Source: Lanius collurio (taxonomy: Eukaryota > Chordata > Aves > Passeriformes > Laniidae). Taken from it: DNA of 64,000 nt. Below, one piece after another: positions 38,397-50,272 of this stretch (positions are counted from its first letter, which is position 1; each line of letters starts with the position of its first letter). The DNA is taken from assembly GCA_020086605.1 (NCBI GenBank), contig JACBWW010000004.1:7091449-7155448 (forward strand), in the 5' to 3' direction. The translations under genes were made by a program, and so were the position numbers. The notes beneath the pieces are model-generated. The model saw only the letters and a program-made list of their open reading frames with translations. It was not told the DNA's origin and ran no database searches.

Positions 38397-41300
38397 GGTA
38401 ACTAAATAGTATTTTCTTTATACATTCACTGATGTTGTTGGGCAGCCACCTCTTATTTTTCCCTGTAGGCACAATCTGTCTTTGTTAGGAAACACTGTTA
38501 CCACTGGCAAAGGCTGTGATGTCTTCAGGCAGTTTGCACATGTCCCTACTGGAGCTCAACTAGAGATACCAGCATATTTGTCTTCCAATTTGTAAAAGTT
38601 TCCCCAAACATTTTCCCTTCCAACAGCATGTTTATGATTGCACATGCTCAGACTATACATATTATTTTAACAAGGCAACTTTGGAAAACTTGTGACTTAT
38701 CCCTGTTTTCCTTCAAGAGCTGGGTGTGCACAGTTCCACACTCAAAGAAGAAAACTGCTGGCTCCCAGCAGCCAAAAAGCAAAGCAAGACTCAAGTGCTG
38801 CGGCTCCCTCTTAATGAGTAAGGCAGCTGAAAATAATACCTCTTACATTTTCTTTGGCAACAGGGCTTCTAGGCAATATTTATACTTCTTTTTAAATTTT
38901 CTGTAAACCAACTGGTGCAAGATCACAGTAAACAACTGGAGCATAGACTCTAGCTTGGAGTGCTCCATCTCCAACAGAGCAGCTTTGAAATGCTGATAAA
39001 TTAATCCATGAGCTATTATGCTCTCTTCCGCGTAGTAGTGGATTTTGCAGCAAGTGTTTCTCCTTTTATGTAATTTGACCCTATCTTGGTCCCACTCTTA
39101 ATGCTCCTCACCATCAGCCAAGGCATTAATCTTGGGAATGTGCCCTAAATCAGTTCCTGGAAAGGCAATGGAAGTAGGTATCAGTGATATTTTTCAGTTC
39201 AATCGGTACATGCCATAAAGATTACATTTGTACAAGGCACAAGACAAACTTGTCAGTTGATGCATTTTTGGATCAAAAGATTTCCAAGAAAAATAATAGA
39301 TGAGATCTCCGTATTTTAGGAGGGTGAGTTCAGCCCAAGCAATAGGTCCGAGCCGAGCTCCCTGAAATCAGTGAAAATACAAGGAATGACAGCATGAATA
39401 TTTCCAGGTGGGAATGCAAACTACCTCCACACATCTTGCAGTTGATAGTTTGTACTTGTGGCAGTGACACATAGCACAGTTCAATGGCCTTTGGGGGTCG
39501 TACTTATCCAGTGATGAGCACTTGGAGTACATCTCCTGCAAGAGACATCCTGGGATTGATTCCCAAGAGGTGAAGTAGCAGGCTGTCCCACTGGAGGGCA
39601 TTAGGGGGAAAGGCCAGCAGCAGCTGGAGTAGAAGCAATGACCCAAGCAACTCCAACAGAACAGAATTACAAAATGTCTGTGAATAGGGTCCTCAAATAC
39701 AGATAACTCATAGCGGAAGAATGGCCCTTTAAACCAGGGCCTTCACTGCCCAAGCCCACAAAATGATCTGATCTCTGAACCTCGTGCAATAGTTCTGATG
39801 TTTGCAGTAACTGAAAAATGATTTTACTGATTGCTGCTCCGCATATCTGGCCCCTTTGAAGTAAGTTCTATTCAAATCAAGAAGGTAATGATTGGATGCA
39901 TTTTTATCTAACTCTTAAGTGAGTAAGTGAACTTCACAGACACCTTTATTTTATCCTTTTCCAGAAAAAGTAAAAAACTTCTAACAGCCTCAGAAAAGTT
40001 GGGCTTTTTTCCATCTATCATCACTCACAGAGAGTGCAGTCCAGCACAAAGGGCAGAAGGAGCATTAACACCATGTGCTGCAGACCAGCCAAGTAGGGCT
40101 GGAGCTTGACAGGGGCCCAGCAGCCCTTCCCAGCACAGCCACATGGAATTGCCAGGAAAAACATCAAGGTCAGTTGTGGAGGGTCTAGCAGTGGTTTCCA
40201 CACTGCTTCCTAAGTGCTCCTCCACAGTGTGTGCAGCATCCCAGCCCAGTCAGCCAGGCTGCCCTCTGCCAGAGGACTGAATCCTCTCAGGAGGCTGCAG
40301 GAGAAGCTTATCTGATCATCAGTGTCAAGACTCAGGCATTTGTGTGTACACACAAGTGTCAGGTTGGGCTGAAAGGTCTGAACTAGCACTTATATCAGAG
40401 TTCTGGCACGTGTGGTGGGATTTGAGACTCAGGTACTCAAACCTTTGCTTCTTCCTGGGATCTTGAACAGTCTGTGGGTTTAAAGTGGCTTAGCAGCCTG
40501 TGATTTTCTCACAAACCATGCAAGACCTCAGAGGCTAAATTCCAGCCATCCTGTGAGATCCATCCTCGTTGGAACACAGGCCATCTGGGCCGCCCTTTAT
40601 CACTGACTGGAGCTAGGTCTAAGTATCTCTTAAAATTGGCCTCTGTCCTTATTCAGGGAAACCTTCTTTTCATTTCACATATTTCATAACTGAGTAAGGG
40701 CACAAAACCCCTAAAACAAGACCCAAATAAGGATTGAGTTAATTTATTACTAATACTATTCATTACTGGTATTTGTAAAGTAGCATTTGCACGCATGAAA
40801 CTTCAATACAAATGAAAATATATTCCTCCTTCACAGGTTTTATGAGCTCATTTATATGCAACATAGCTTGTCAAGAGATGGCAAACAAAAGACCTGGGAG
40901 GATGAGGATTTACTCTGGATAAGCTCATAGCTACAAATGATTTTGAATCATACTGGAATTAAGTAACTTAGTGCCACTAATGCCACTGGTACTACTACTA
41001 TCCTTGACACTAGTGAGAGACTTAATCTAAAAGGCTCTTTTGATTTCTCAGAGGCTCCTAATGGTTAATTTTCTATTAATTTTCCTTTTCTTTATTGCTC
41101 CTTCTTTAAGACTTGTCAGACAGGAAGGCTGATATGTGAAAGGGTCTAATCTAGGCTAGGTTTAGGCTATGGCAGGCAAGGAGATGGAGGAACAAAATAA
41201 GAGCAGGGCAGAAAAAGTATCTTGCAGTTTGTCTGAGCCACTAATATTTGCTAATTGCAATAAATATAGTACTGCATAGAAGCTCCTAATGAGATTATAT

Positions 41301-41650
41301 ATAGCATTTTAATGGGGTGCTGTTAGGTTGAACATTGTGTTTAAAAATATAAATGTTCTTAATAATTCCAAATTAAACAAAATGAAGTCTGACTACCCAA
41401 ATAATTTTTCCCTCTTCATGCCAGAGTCTGAACTGTATTTCTCACAAATCAGCCACTGAAAGTAGACAGGGCTTTATTCTGCTGCTCTCAGGCCAGAGCA
41501 CACCTTGATCACACAGGAGAGGACAGTGCAGGGATGGATGTCCCAGGCAGTGCTGGAGATGCAGCTGCAGGGATTCAGAGGGACCATGTTATGTCTGAGC
41601 TCACTAGGCTCCCTGGGCAGCTCTTGTTAGCTTTGGCCCAGCCTTGGACT

Positions 41651-41840
41651 TCTCTGGGGCTTGCATGAGGTTTTCCACCCCAGGATGGCAACTCCGGGGC
41701 TTGCTGGGGGGTTTCTACCTAGGGACAACAGCTTTGGGGCTTGCAGGAGATTTTCCCCACTGAAGAATGGCATGGCTGGGTTTTTGTCACAGTATGGCAG
41801 GTCTGGGGCTTGCAAGAGTTTTTCCCTGAATGTTAATGGA
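41651..41840. repeat. Minisatellite, about 40-bp unit, 4-5 degenerate copies
   Basis: The phrase CTGGGGCTTGC (or CCGGGGCTTGC, TTTGGGGCTTGC) followed by a GGTTTTCC-like block recurs starting at 41651, 41692, 41731 and 41801. A shortened copy starts near 41773. Spacing is 39-42 bp. Both strands stay open across the array (plus 41661-41915; minus 41627-41902), giving repeated peptide motifs such as LLQAP. This follows from the repeat and is not evidence of a gene. Confidence 0.85.
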
Positions 41841-42299
41841 GCTGTTACATGTCCACCAGGATCAGCCCAGTGGTCCTCACACCGCACTGGATGCAGCTTC
41901 ATTTTCTTCTTTTAGCACATGACTTAAATGTTTCCATGTTTGGATTACAGGCCTTTCAGGGCACAGTTTAAATCCAGAGTAGTGACTATGTTGAGTTTAA
42001 CTGAAACTGAAAGAAAGAGCATGTGGAAACTTCTTAACAAAGAAGTTTTGTAAATAGAGTCTTGAAACCATGGTGATGGGTTCTTAGAACTGCCGACTTC
42101 ATTTTTCTTTCAATTCAATCCCTTATTTTTCTTCCAAACATTCAGAGTTTAGTCTTGTCTACATAGTAGTGTTGATTGTACATTTCTATGCCTCTAACAA
42201 GTGCCAAGGAAATCAAACTTAGGGAATGGCAATGTTGGATCTCCTTCTCAACTGACTCTCTCACAGAAAGTGCTGGGGAGGGCCAAACACCTTTCCCTG

Positions 42300-42306
42300 A
42301 CTTACC
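42300..42306 (-). other. Isolated strong splice donor-like site
   Basis: On the minus strand, GAGAACG is followed by GTAAGT, close to ideal U1 complementarity. The open frame leading into it (from about 42423) would end in phase 1, as EML1 exon 1 does, but it contains no ATG in frame. It could be a cassette exon of a long EML1 isoform or a chance match. Confidence 0.25.
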
Positions 42307-44301
42307 GTTCTCCAGGGAACTCTGGATGTAGCCATTTACTCTGGATTTGGGTAAAGCAGATCTGAGGAGGCTGAGAGTGCAATGCCCGAACAAGAAAATC
42401 CACTCCCAGACCAAAGGGCTCGGCTAGGTTGCCTGTGGAAGCAACACCAAGGACATGCTTGAGGTCATGTCCTCTGTTGTTTCCATCATCTACCTGCTGA
42501 AGGCTCCCCTTGGTGCTGGCTCTGCAGTCTTGCAGTCCAGCCTCTCACCAGGATGAGCCTGAAGATGCTACAGTAGGAAGAGCTGGACTGTGCTGGCATC
42601 TTGAGCTTTGCCTCTGGATTACAAGGTATCTGATTCCAAAAGCCCCTGGGCTTCAGGGCATGATCACCATGAGTCTGTTTGGGTAGGAGCAGCCAGCCTG
42701 GTGCATTTGATGCATCTGGATGCTCTATTCACCCTTTCCAAAAAGTCACTGCCACAAATACAGTGGGCTTCTGCATTTGCTATCTAGCAAATTCTCCTCT
42801 CCCAGGTGGAAACATCCTCTGCTTCTTTTATACTGAAAAAAAAGAGAAAAGAAATGCTTCCAAATAACTCACAGCCTGGATGGCTTCAATAAAAGCAAGA
42901 ATTAACACTTGGAATGTGATAGAATGATTACTGTCATCACGTATCACGGTCTGCAGGACAACCCTGATGTGCTGGGAGCTTTGTAAACGTCTCAGACTAC
43001 TTAGGGAATCTGCAACACAAGCTGCAATGTTTGAAAGTGTATTTTTCCTAACCCATACATTTCCCAAATGAGTATGGACAAATCCAGGTCTGGAAAAAAT
43101 CCAGTGAACACAGTAAACTACCAATAGAGAAGAGCAGAGGCAACTGTTTTGTGCCTCTCTCTCCCTCATGGAATGATGCAATATCTCCTAAATTCCACAG
43201 GAGGGGAAAAAACAAGAAAAAAAGCCTATACAATGTAATAAGGATGAAAGTTTGTTCTGATTTCCTCAGCCTCCCAGCCTGGGCATAAGCCTGTGTGTGC
43301 TCTAAACTGCAGTCCCTGGCCCAGCCGAGTGAGCGACTGAGCGCGTTTTCTGTTTACTTCTTTTTCCAATCTCTTCCGTAAGCCAAAGCTGGACTTTTGA
43401 ACCCGCATTTAAATGGGGAGGAAATAAATCTTAATGAGATTGTCCAGCCCTATTACCTTAAGTAGTATGCCTCAAATGAACCCTGCTAAAGGCTGTATCC
43501 CTTCTGAGATTTCAGTGACATGAGCAACTGGATCATATTTCACTATTGTAGTTTGTGTCATCATCGACTACTTGGTAGAATTCTGTGCTTATCACATAAG
43601 AATTGGAGAAACACACTTTTATTAAAGATATGAAAACTGTAAAAGATGCTTTCCTTTAATAAGGGCAAAGATCTTCCTCACAACCTTCACTGCAAACAGA
43701 AAATTATTTTGCATTTCTACTTCATGAGTATTCAGATGCAAAACTTTACTCTCATAAATTCATACAATTGGTTTTTTGATGCCTTCTATTTCCTCTCTAG
43801 ATAAAATCAAGGTATGTTGACAAGACTTGCTGGTGGACAGAACAAGGAAGACAGCAGCAGATGGGTAGGACTCAAAGAACCAAAGAAAGGCCAAAGAGGT
43901 CTCAGAGGAAGTGTCTCCAGGGAGCCCCATACTGCAGCAGAGACAGCACTTATTTAGGATCTCTTGAGAGCCCCATACACAGCTGAAGAGAGAGAAATTT
44001 TTAAGAGGTGCTTGCTTTAGGTAACACATAAAAAAAAAAGAGGTGATCCTGTGTAGGGTCTTACCCTACCTCATTACTTTAATCCTGAGTTTTTGGAAAA
44101 TCACAGCAGTATCCCTCAGGGCACAGGACATGTGCCCTTCACATGAAGAGCATATGGAGGTCTAGTAGGTAGTAAAAAGAATTCAGTTTTTCCGTCCCCA
44201 ACCCACTTGGCTGTGCAGCAAATGGGATTTTTAGCTCACACTGTGCCCACAGAATTCAATGAGTAACCCTCAAAATGAAGGTCCAGAGGAGAAGCACCTC
44301 C

Positions 44302-44384
44302 TCCTTGTCTAAATTTAGCATACTGCCATGCAAGTACAGACAAGGCAGCCAAAATCATCAGAAGCCAGAGAATTTAGACAAGGA
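44302..44384. repeat. 14-bp inverted repeat, 55-bp spacer
   Basis: TCCTTGTCTAAATT (44302-44315) pairs perfectly with AATTTAGACAAGGA (44371-44384). The intervening sequence does not continue the stem well. Confidence 0.85.
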
Positions 44385-47300
44385 AGATAACTCAGTTCTG
44401 CTAAGTGGCTTTTGGGAAATAATGGAAGGAGAAACAAAGATCTAATAACCTCTGACTGAACTAAAGATAACCTCCATCTCTGGGCAGGAGCCTAGAGCTA
44501 CCTCTGACCATAGTCTAAGCTCAGTGAGTAATTAGCATTCCTGCTGATTTCTCACAACTTTTATAGATCTTTGATATTGGATCAACACAGAAATTGGAAT
44601 GCATGGCCTCATCAGATGCTATGAACTGCTGAGAGGACAGGTCTGGGACTCACTGCAAGTAACAAGTGATTTTGCACAGTAGAAAAAGACCAAGCCTGGA
44701 GAAGCTGTACTGGAGGGTGCCTGCCCAGTGGCATTCACTCCTTGGCATTCTCCAGGACTCTGACTTGTGAGCAGGTCTTGACCTGTGGCAAGAAGCTGTG
44801 TCAAGTAGTGGGAAATAAATTTGATCTCCCTGTGCTGGCTCTTCACTACAAACAATTCCATTTGGGATTGTTCTGAGAATGCAGGCACTCCAGGTGGCAA
44901 AGATGAGCTGTTTAGGTGGGCTTGGGGCCGTGCTGGGATGGACTCCTGCTACAGCCTTGTCTCACTCTTTGCGTGCCTCATTAAAACATTCAGTTGCCTC
45001 CAATTCTCCACTGTCCCTCAAGGCAGCTTAATTAAACAAGGCAGATTGTCAATTGAGCAATCGTCTCAAAACAAGGAAATTTTTAAATATTTGGCACCAT
45101 TATCTAGAATAACCCAGCTGCTGAACTGCTGAAAAGGAAGGAAAGGCACATGCTCAACTCTGAGGCACATTTCTGTGGGAGAAAATAGAATCAGTTTAGT
45201 ACAAACAAGTATTTTCTAATCCTGTGTCATCTCCTTGGACAAAATGGAGATGTTCAGCTCCTGGCTGCCTTTGCCTCACAGCCAGAGAGGAGTGAGTTTT
45301 CTCATGCATCTTGGGATGCTCCTCTGCCTCCTTTCCTCTGCAGGGACACCTGACCTTGGTAATGAGGGACATGGCACAGGAGCACTTGTGCTGCCTCAGG
45401 AACTGGCTTTGTCCTGCTGAAATCCCAAAGGCAGAACGAAGCAGGGAGATGTTCTTGCTCATGGTCTGATGATCTCTCTGCATCACCAAAGCCCAAAATG
45501 GTGCAGAGTCCTCGCTGCTATTGGTGATGATTTGATTGGCCTGAGTAGGGAAACTCCTGCAGTAGGGAATGAGACTCATCATGCCTCAACAAAAATGTGT
45601 CATCTGGTGGATTTTCAGTGATTTTCTCCTGCCAGTGTAGTGGGAGAAGAGTGAAGAGTTGTCTTGTTACTCCTCCCACTTTATAGGATGTCAGAGTAGG
45701 CAGGGAGTAGTAAAGGACAGCAAAAAGGCTCTCCAGCTCCTTTGTGTGCCAGGATGCTCCCCAAAGATCTGGAGAAATCAAACAATTGTAGGAGAGGAGT
45801 TTGCTGAGAAAACAAACACTCCTCCTGTGAAAACCTGTGAGCAGATTGAATGCTTTCTCTGGAGTTCTCCATTTTTTTCATTAAATGACTCAAAATGAAA
45901 ACATGCAGAAATGTGGTTGTGTTTAAAAAGACAACTTCTGTTAGAGAAATATTATCCTCCATCCTACATATGTGAGCACTCTATGCTCAGCCTGCCATAT
46001 CTGTTCCAGACATTGCATATTCTCTCTCACTTTCCCACATGATGCTTCTCCCTAGGCCTTTTGTATTTAATACCTGACCAAAACTCTCCAATGGCATAAC
46101 AAGCCCCATGTGTTGCTGACTGGGTGAAAAGGGACAGTGCATAGACATTTTGACAGCCACCAAAAAGTCATGACCCAAGAAACCTGGCTTTAGGGGAAAA
46201 AGAATTAAAACAAGTCTTATGAGGCTAATGATAAACATCAAAGAGCTGGCAGCACTAAGAATAATTAGTTTAGATAAGATTTCCTGGAGAAATTGTTTCC
46301 ATTTCATCAATGCACTATCTAGTTTTGAACAGATATGCCTGAATATACCATTTGGAATTTATGACAGATGCAGGAAATAATAGGCTCCTTCTTGAAATGC
46401 TTTCCACGTGGTCCATATGCCTTCAGCACAAAGAGATTGCAACATCATGCCTAAGTCAGATGGATGTCAGAAGGCCAGCTGACTGTCACAGCAACAAGAT
46501 GAACTTGGGAGCCTCTGATTTGGGATAAAGAGGTGTAGAAAATGACAGACACAGTGTCCCAGAGACAAGCTGCCTATATGAGAGGTGTTTGTGCGTGATG
46601 CTATTGACATTGCAGAGCATCTCCAAGCAATTGGTGAAATATCAAGTTGTTATTATTATTATTATTATTGCTGCTTCAAGTATTCTTATTGCTAGAGATC
46701 TAGTTACGAAGTGTCAGAGTATTTTTTGTTTTGTGACATGTGTGTTTCCAATATATTGTTCATCATAATATCCCAGCTTCACCTGTTGAAGATATTGAAC
46801 ATGGTAAAGTATACCATTTCAGGAAGATCAAGAATAATTTCGGGTTAAGTTAGCTTGAAAAGTTTTGCTGGGAATTGGATTGCATCTGTGCTTCAGCTGC
46901 AGAGCAGCTCTTGAAGGGATAAGTGTTGGTCCCTGGAGAAACTGTGGGAACCCAGGTTTTCCCAAATGGTCACTAATGGCACGCTCCTCCTCATACTGGA
47001 CCAGAGACTCCAGGTCTGATTTATGGACATGCCCAGTGCTCACAGCTGCCAGTGAAGTTTGAATATGGGAAATACAGTGGTGTGCTGGGCACTCTGAAAG
47101 AAGAGCTCCTTGACATCTCCGATTACACACCTACTGCACTGGCAACTGTTTTGGGCTTAATCTTGAAGTCCCCCAGTCTGTCACATATAAACTCTGAATA
47201 ATTCTACAAACATGGCTATTTGTGTGACTTATTGCTGAGTCATATCTAGCAATGTTTCAGTAGGGGAAATATGAAACATTCACTAAGTTTTAATTAGTGC

Positions 47301-50241
47301 ATATATAAATACATTTCTCTGAGCAATTGTGCTGGGACAAAGTATGACTAATGCCTGGTGCTTCCCATGCACCACAAGTGCTTGCTGAAGGGGCCTCACC
47401 CAGCAAATGTCACCAGCCACACAGCACAGGGCTCAAGCTGCTGGTCTAAGGAGTAGAACTGAACTCACCCAGTCAAAATTTGTACAATTTGTGTCAGGGT
47501 GATAAAGATAATTTTAAGATTTTTGAGAGTCTTAATTTATTGGTCTGAATGGAAAAGCTCCTCTTGATGACAAAAAGTCTGGATCATGCTCCCAAAGCAT
47601 GAGTGGGAGGTGTGCAAATTATAAGTTTAACCTGAAGTCAGGTCCTTCATAATCACATGATCAAGCAGAACCTGAAACACTCAGCTTGCAGTCACCTCTT
47701 TAGATTTTAGAGTCCCTGTGAAAAATTACTCGGGTGTTCAGATGTTACACACGTCCTTTTTTTTTTGTGTATGTGCTTTTATTTCTTTATTTCCTCAGCA
47801 GACCTCTTCAGGTAAGTTATCTGGCTACAGGAGTTTTCACCTTCTGGTTCAGCAGCAAGGATTTTACTATTTTCACAGTAACTATGTTAGTTACTGGGAG
47901 GTGTTCTGGGTGCACTGTGTGATTGAGGGGTACTGGCAAAGTCAGAGCATATCCTGCAGCTCCACAAGAACACATCACAAAGGATAAGTGTGCACATGTA
48001 TATTTATATTCAAGATAGGTGAGAACCACAGGAAATGTCAAGTTTACAAGTAGTGTCTTTGGATTTATTTGGGGATTTTGGGCTGTAACCTTTCAAACTT
48101 TTCTCCAAACTCTTAATTTCATGCCCTCATAATACCTGGTGGGGATGAGTCTGTGTTCCCCCGAGGAGCACTGAAGTGGTGGAAACTTGAACCATCCAAA
48201 TAGTGCTGAGAGCAGAGAGGTGGTGCTGAGGGGCTCCCTCCTGGGCAGTGTGGAAAAGCTACATGAGGTAAATCAGCCATTGGCACCTCTCTGAAATGCT
48301 CTATGTTTTTTGTGATGGAGACAGCACTGTACTTCCCAAAGTCTTCACGGAATTTCTTGTGATTCCTCAAGGGCCACAGACATTTTACTGAGCCCAGTTT
48401 GGAGTCATCTGAGCAAGGGCTTGCTTTTCTTCCAAAAGCAACTTGTGTGATTGACAGACTGTGTGCAGAACCAAAAAGCAGCTATGACCAGTCCCCGTGT
48501 GCCCTGCTGACTCAACTGTGACTTCAGCTGCTCCGTGAAACTCAGGACTCCTTCAGGGAACTGATCCTGGGCACTATCAACATGTCCATGCCCAGCACTT
48601 GGCATTTGTCAGGAGGCCCATTCCTTTGCCCCAGAGTTTCTTTCCCACAAAGAAGAAAGCATTTGGGGGATCTTGCCAGTCTTTTATGTGAGTTTTAGAG
48701 GAGGTCTGAGATGTAAGGTAATCTCTAATGTTACAAATTTAATTGTGGAAACCACTAGTGTGGGGTGAGGGAGCTGATCACAGTCTGTAAGGAAAGCAGT
48801 TACAGGGACAGAGGAGCAACTGAATATGATGATAAGAGACTGGGCACTCACCAGGTTTTGGGGAGGGCACACTGGACGTTCAATTTGCAGTCTGAATGGC
48901 AAAGAAAGGGAAGGGGCCCCACCCTCTAAATTACTGCCTGTATAACCAGTCTGTAGCAAGGGAAGGCTCCAGACATTGTTAAGTGCAATTATGGCTTCTA
49001 AGTGCTGATGGCTTAACACAGAATATGTTGGAAATACTGCAGATGTTATGAGGGATGGAGGAGAGGAGAAGAAAAAACACATTGATTGTTTTTTGCATTC
49101 CTTAAATTACTGTAAACACCATGGAATAAGGCTGTTCAGAAATGGGCTGTACTGTGCAAGTACTCTTGCTCACAGACCCTGGGACAAACTACAGCTTCCA
49201 AGTATTTCTGCAGATAAGGAAAATCCTCCCATCAGGGAATGGGGGAGGAGGGGAGGAGCTCTTGGGAAATACTGGGAAATGGCATCTTCTGTATTGCCTA
49301 ACTAGATCTTTAACCAGCACCCCATCAGCAAGTGTTTGTGCTAAATTCTACTGCCTCTATTGACCGCCTCAAAGAGCTCTCCTCCTTCAGCACCTCCTCA
49401 AAGAAAGAAAGAAAACCAGACAGACAAACAAAACCAGCTCTTTTCTGAAAATGGGTGTTAATGTCTCTTCTGGGTCAAATACCCCCACTTGAGGCCCCTG
49501 TAGCACATGGCACACATACTCACATTCTGCTTCAGAAAAGCAGCGAACTGGCACAGCCCCTGCCTGCCATCTGAATGGCTAGACTGGTGCACACAAAGAG
49601 ACCTCACCTGCTACTTTAAAGGCAGAAGCTGGAGATGAAGACTAACCCAGTGCCAATGCTCAGGACACTCCTGGAACATAGTCAGCTCCCACCAAACCAC
49701 CACCAAGCCTAAGGGACAGGACACCATGCTGGAGGAGAAAAACAGAGCTGACAGCACAGTTTGCCATTTTCTCAGTTCCAGAGGTTGCAAACTTTAAAGC
49801 TAGTTGTCAGAAATATCCTTATGAGTAGCAGAGGGGGCTTGTACTACACAGCTATGTGCAGGTACCCTAATTCTGCCGAAGCTAGGCTGAACCCTAGTTG
49901 AGAACACACCTGGCTGCAACGGAGACCACCTTCTTTCATCTTTGCTGTTGAATTGACAAGGAACCAGCTTTGCCATGTGTGGCATTTTGCCCAAGTGCAA
50001 ATGTGGAGTTGCTTCTCGCCCTGTGTCTCTCTCTCAGCTCTCTCTCAGCACTGAAGCAATATTTCGTGGTCTGGGGAGGCCTCAGATTTCTCCTAAATGG
50101 AAGAGCCCTTCTTCCTCTCAACAAAACATCTAAGGAGGTGCATGGAAAGAGACCACAGTCGAGCCATGCAGCCCCAAGGCTTTGAAAGCCCTGTCTGAAG
50201 GTGAGAACCCCTCCTCAGCAAGGAGCCCTCTAACCCAGGCT
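44385..50241. other. Non-coding stretch, no gene seen
   Basis: No exon was recognised in this stretch. A (TAT)n microsatellite is at 46650-46669. Several 100-130-aa frames occur on both strands (for example 45196-45582 and 48684-49082) with no family resemblance and no codon-level support. Confidence 0.5.
46650..46669. repeat. (TAT)n microsatellite
   Basis: Nearly seven uninterrupted TAT units. Confidence 0.9.
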
Positions 50242-50272
50242 CAGCCCTCGCCTGTGAAGCAGGCGAGGGCTG
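50242..50272. repeat. Perfect 13-bp GC-rich hairpin, 5-nt loop
   Basis: CAGCCCTCGCCTG, loop TGAAG, CAGGCGAGGGCTG. The stem has 10 G-C pairs out of 13 and includes CpG pairs. Direct repeats of CCCAGG flank it. It is not a recognised transposon end. Confidence 0.93.

Larger units (their letters stand above)
38397..44301. other. Non-coding stretch containing a 40-bp minisatellite
   Basis: No exon was established. It contains the minisatellite at 41651-41840 and a strong-looking minus-strand splice donor at 42305-42300, listed separately. A palindrome TTGTGTGTACACACAA lies at 40340-40355. The remaining frames are short and unrecognised. Confidence 0.5.

Noticed and set aside
40340..40355. TTGTGTGTACACACAA palindrome, and the similar one at 54522-54539
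   Set aside because: Both are GT/AC dinucleotide arrays meeting head to head. The symmetry follows from simple repeat structure.
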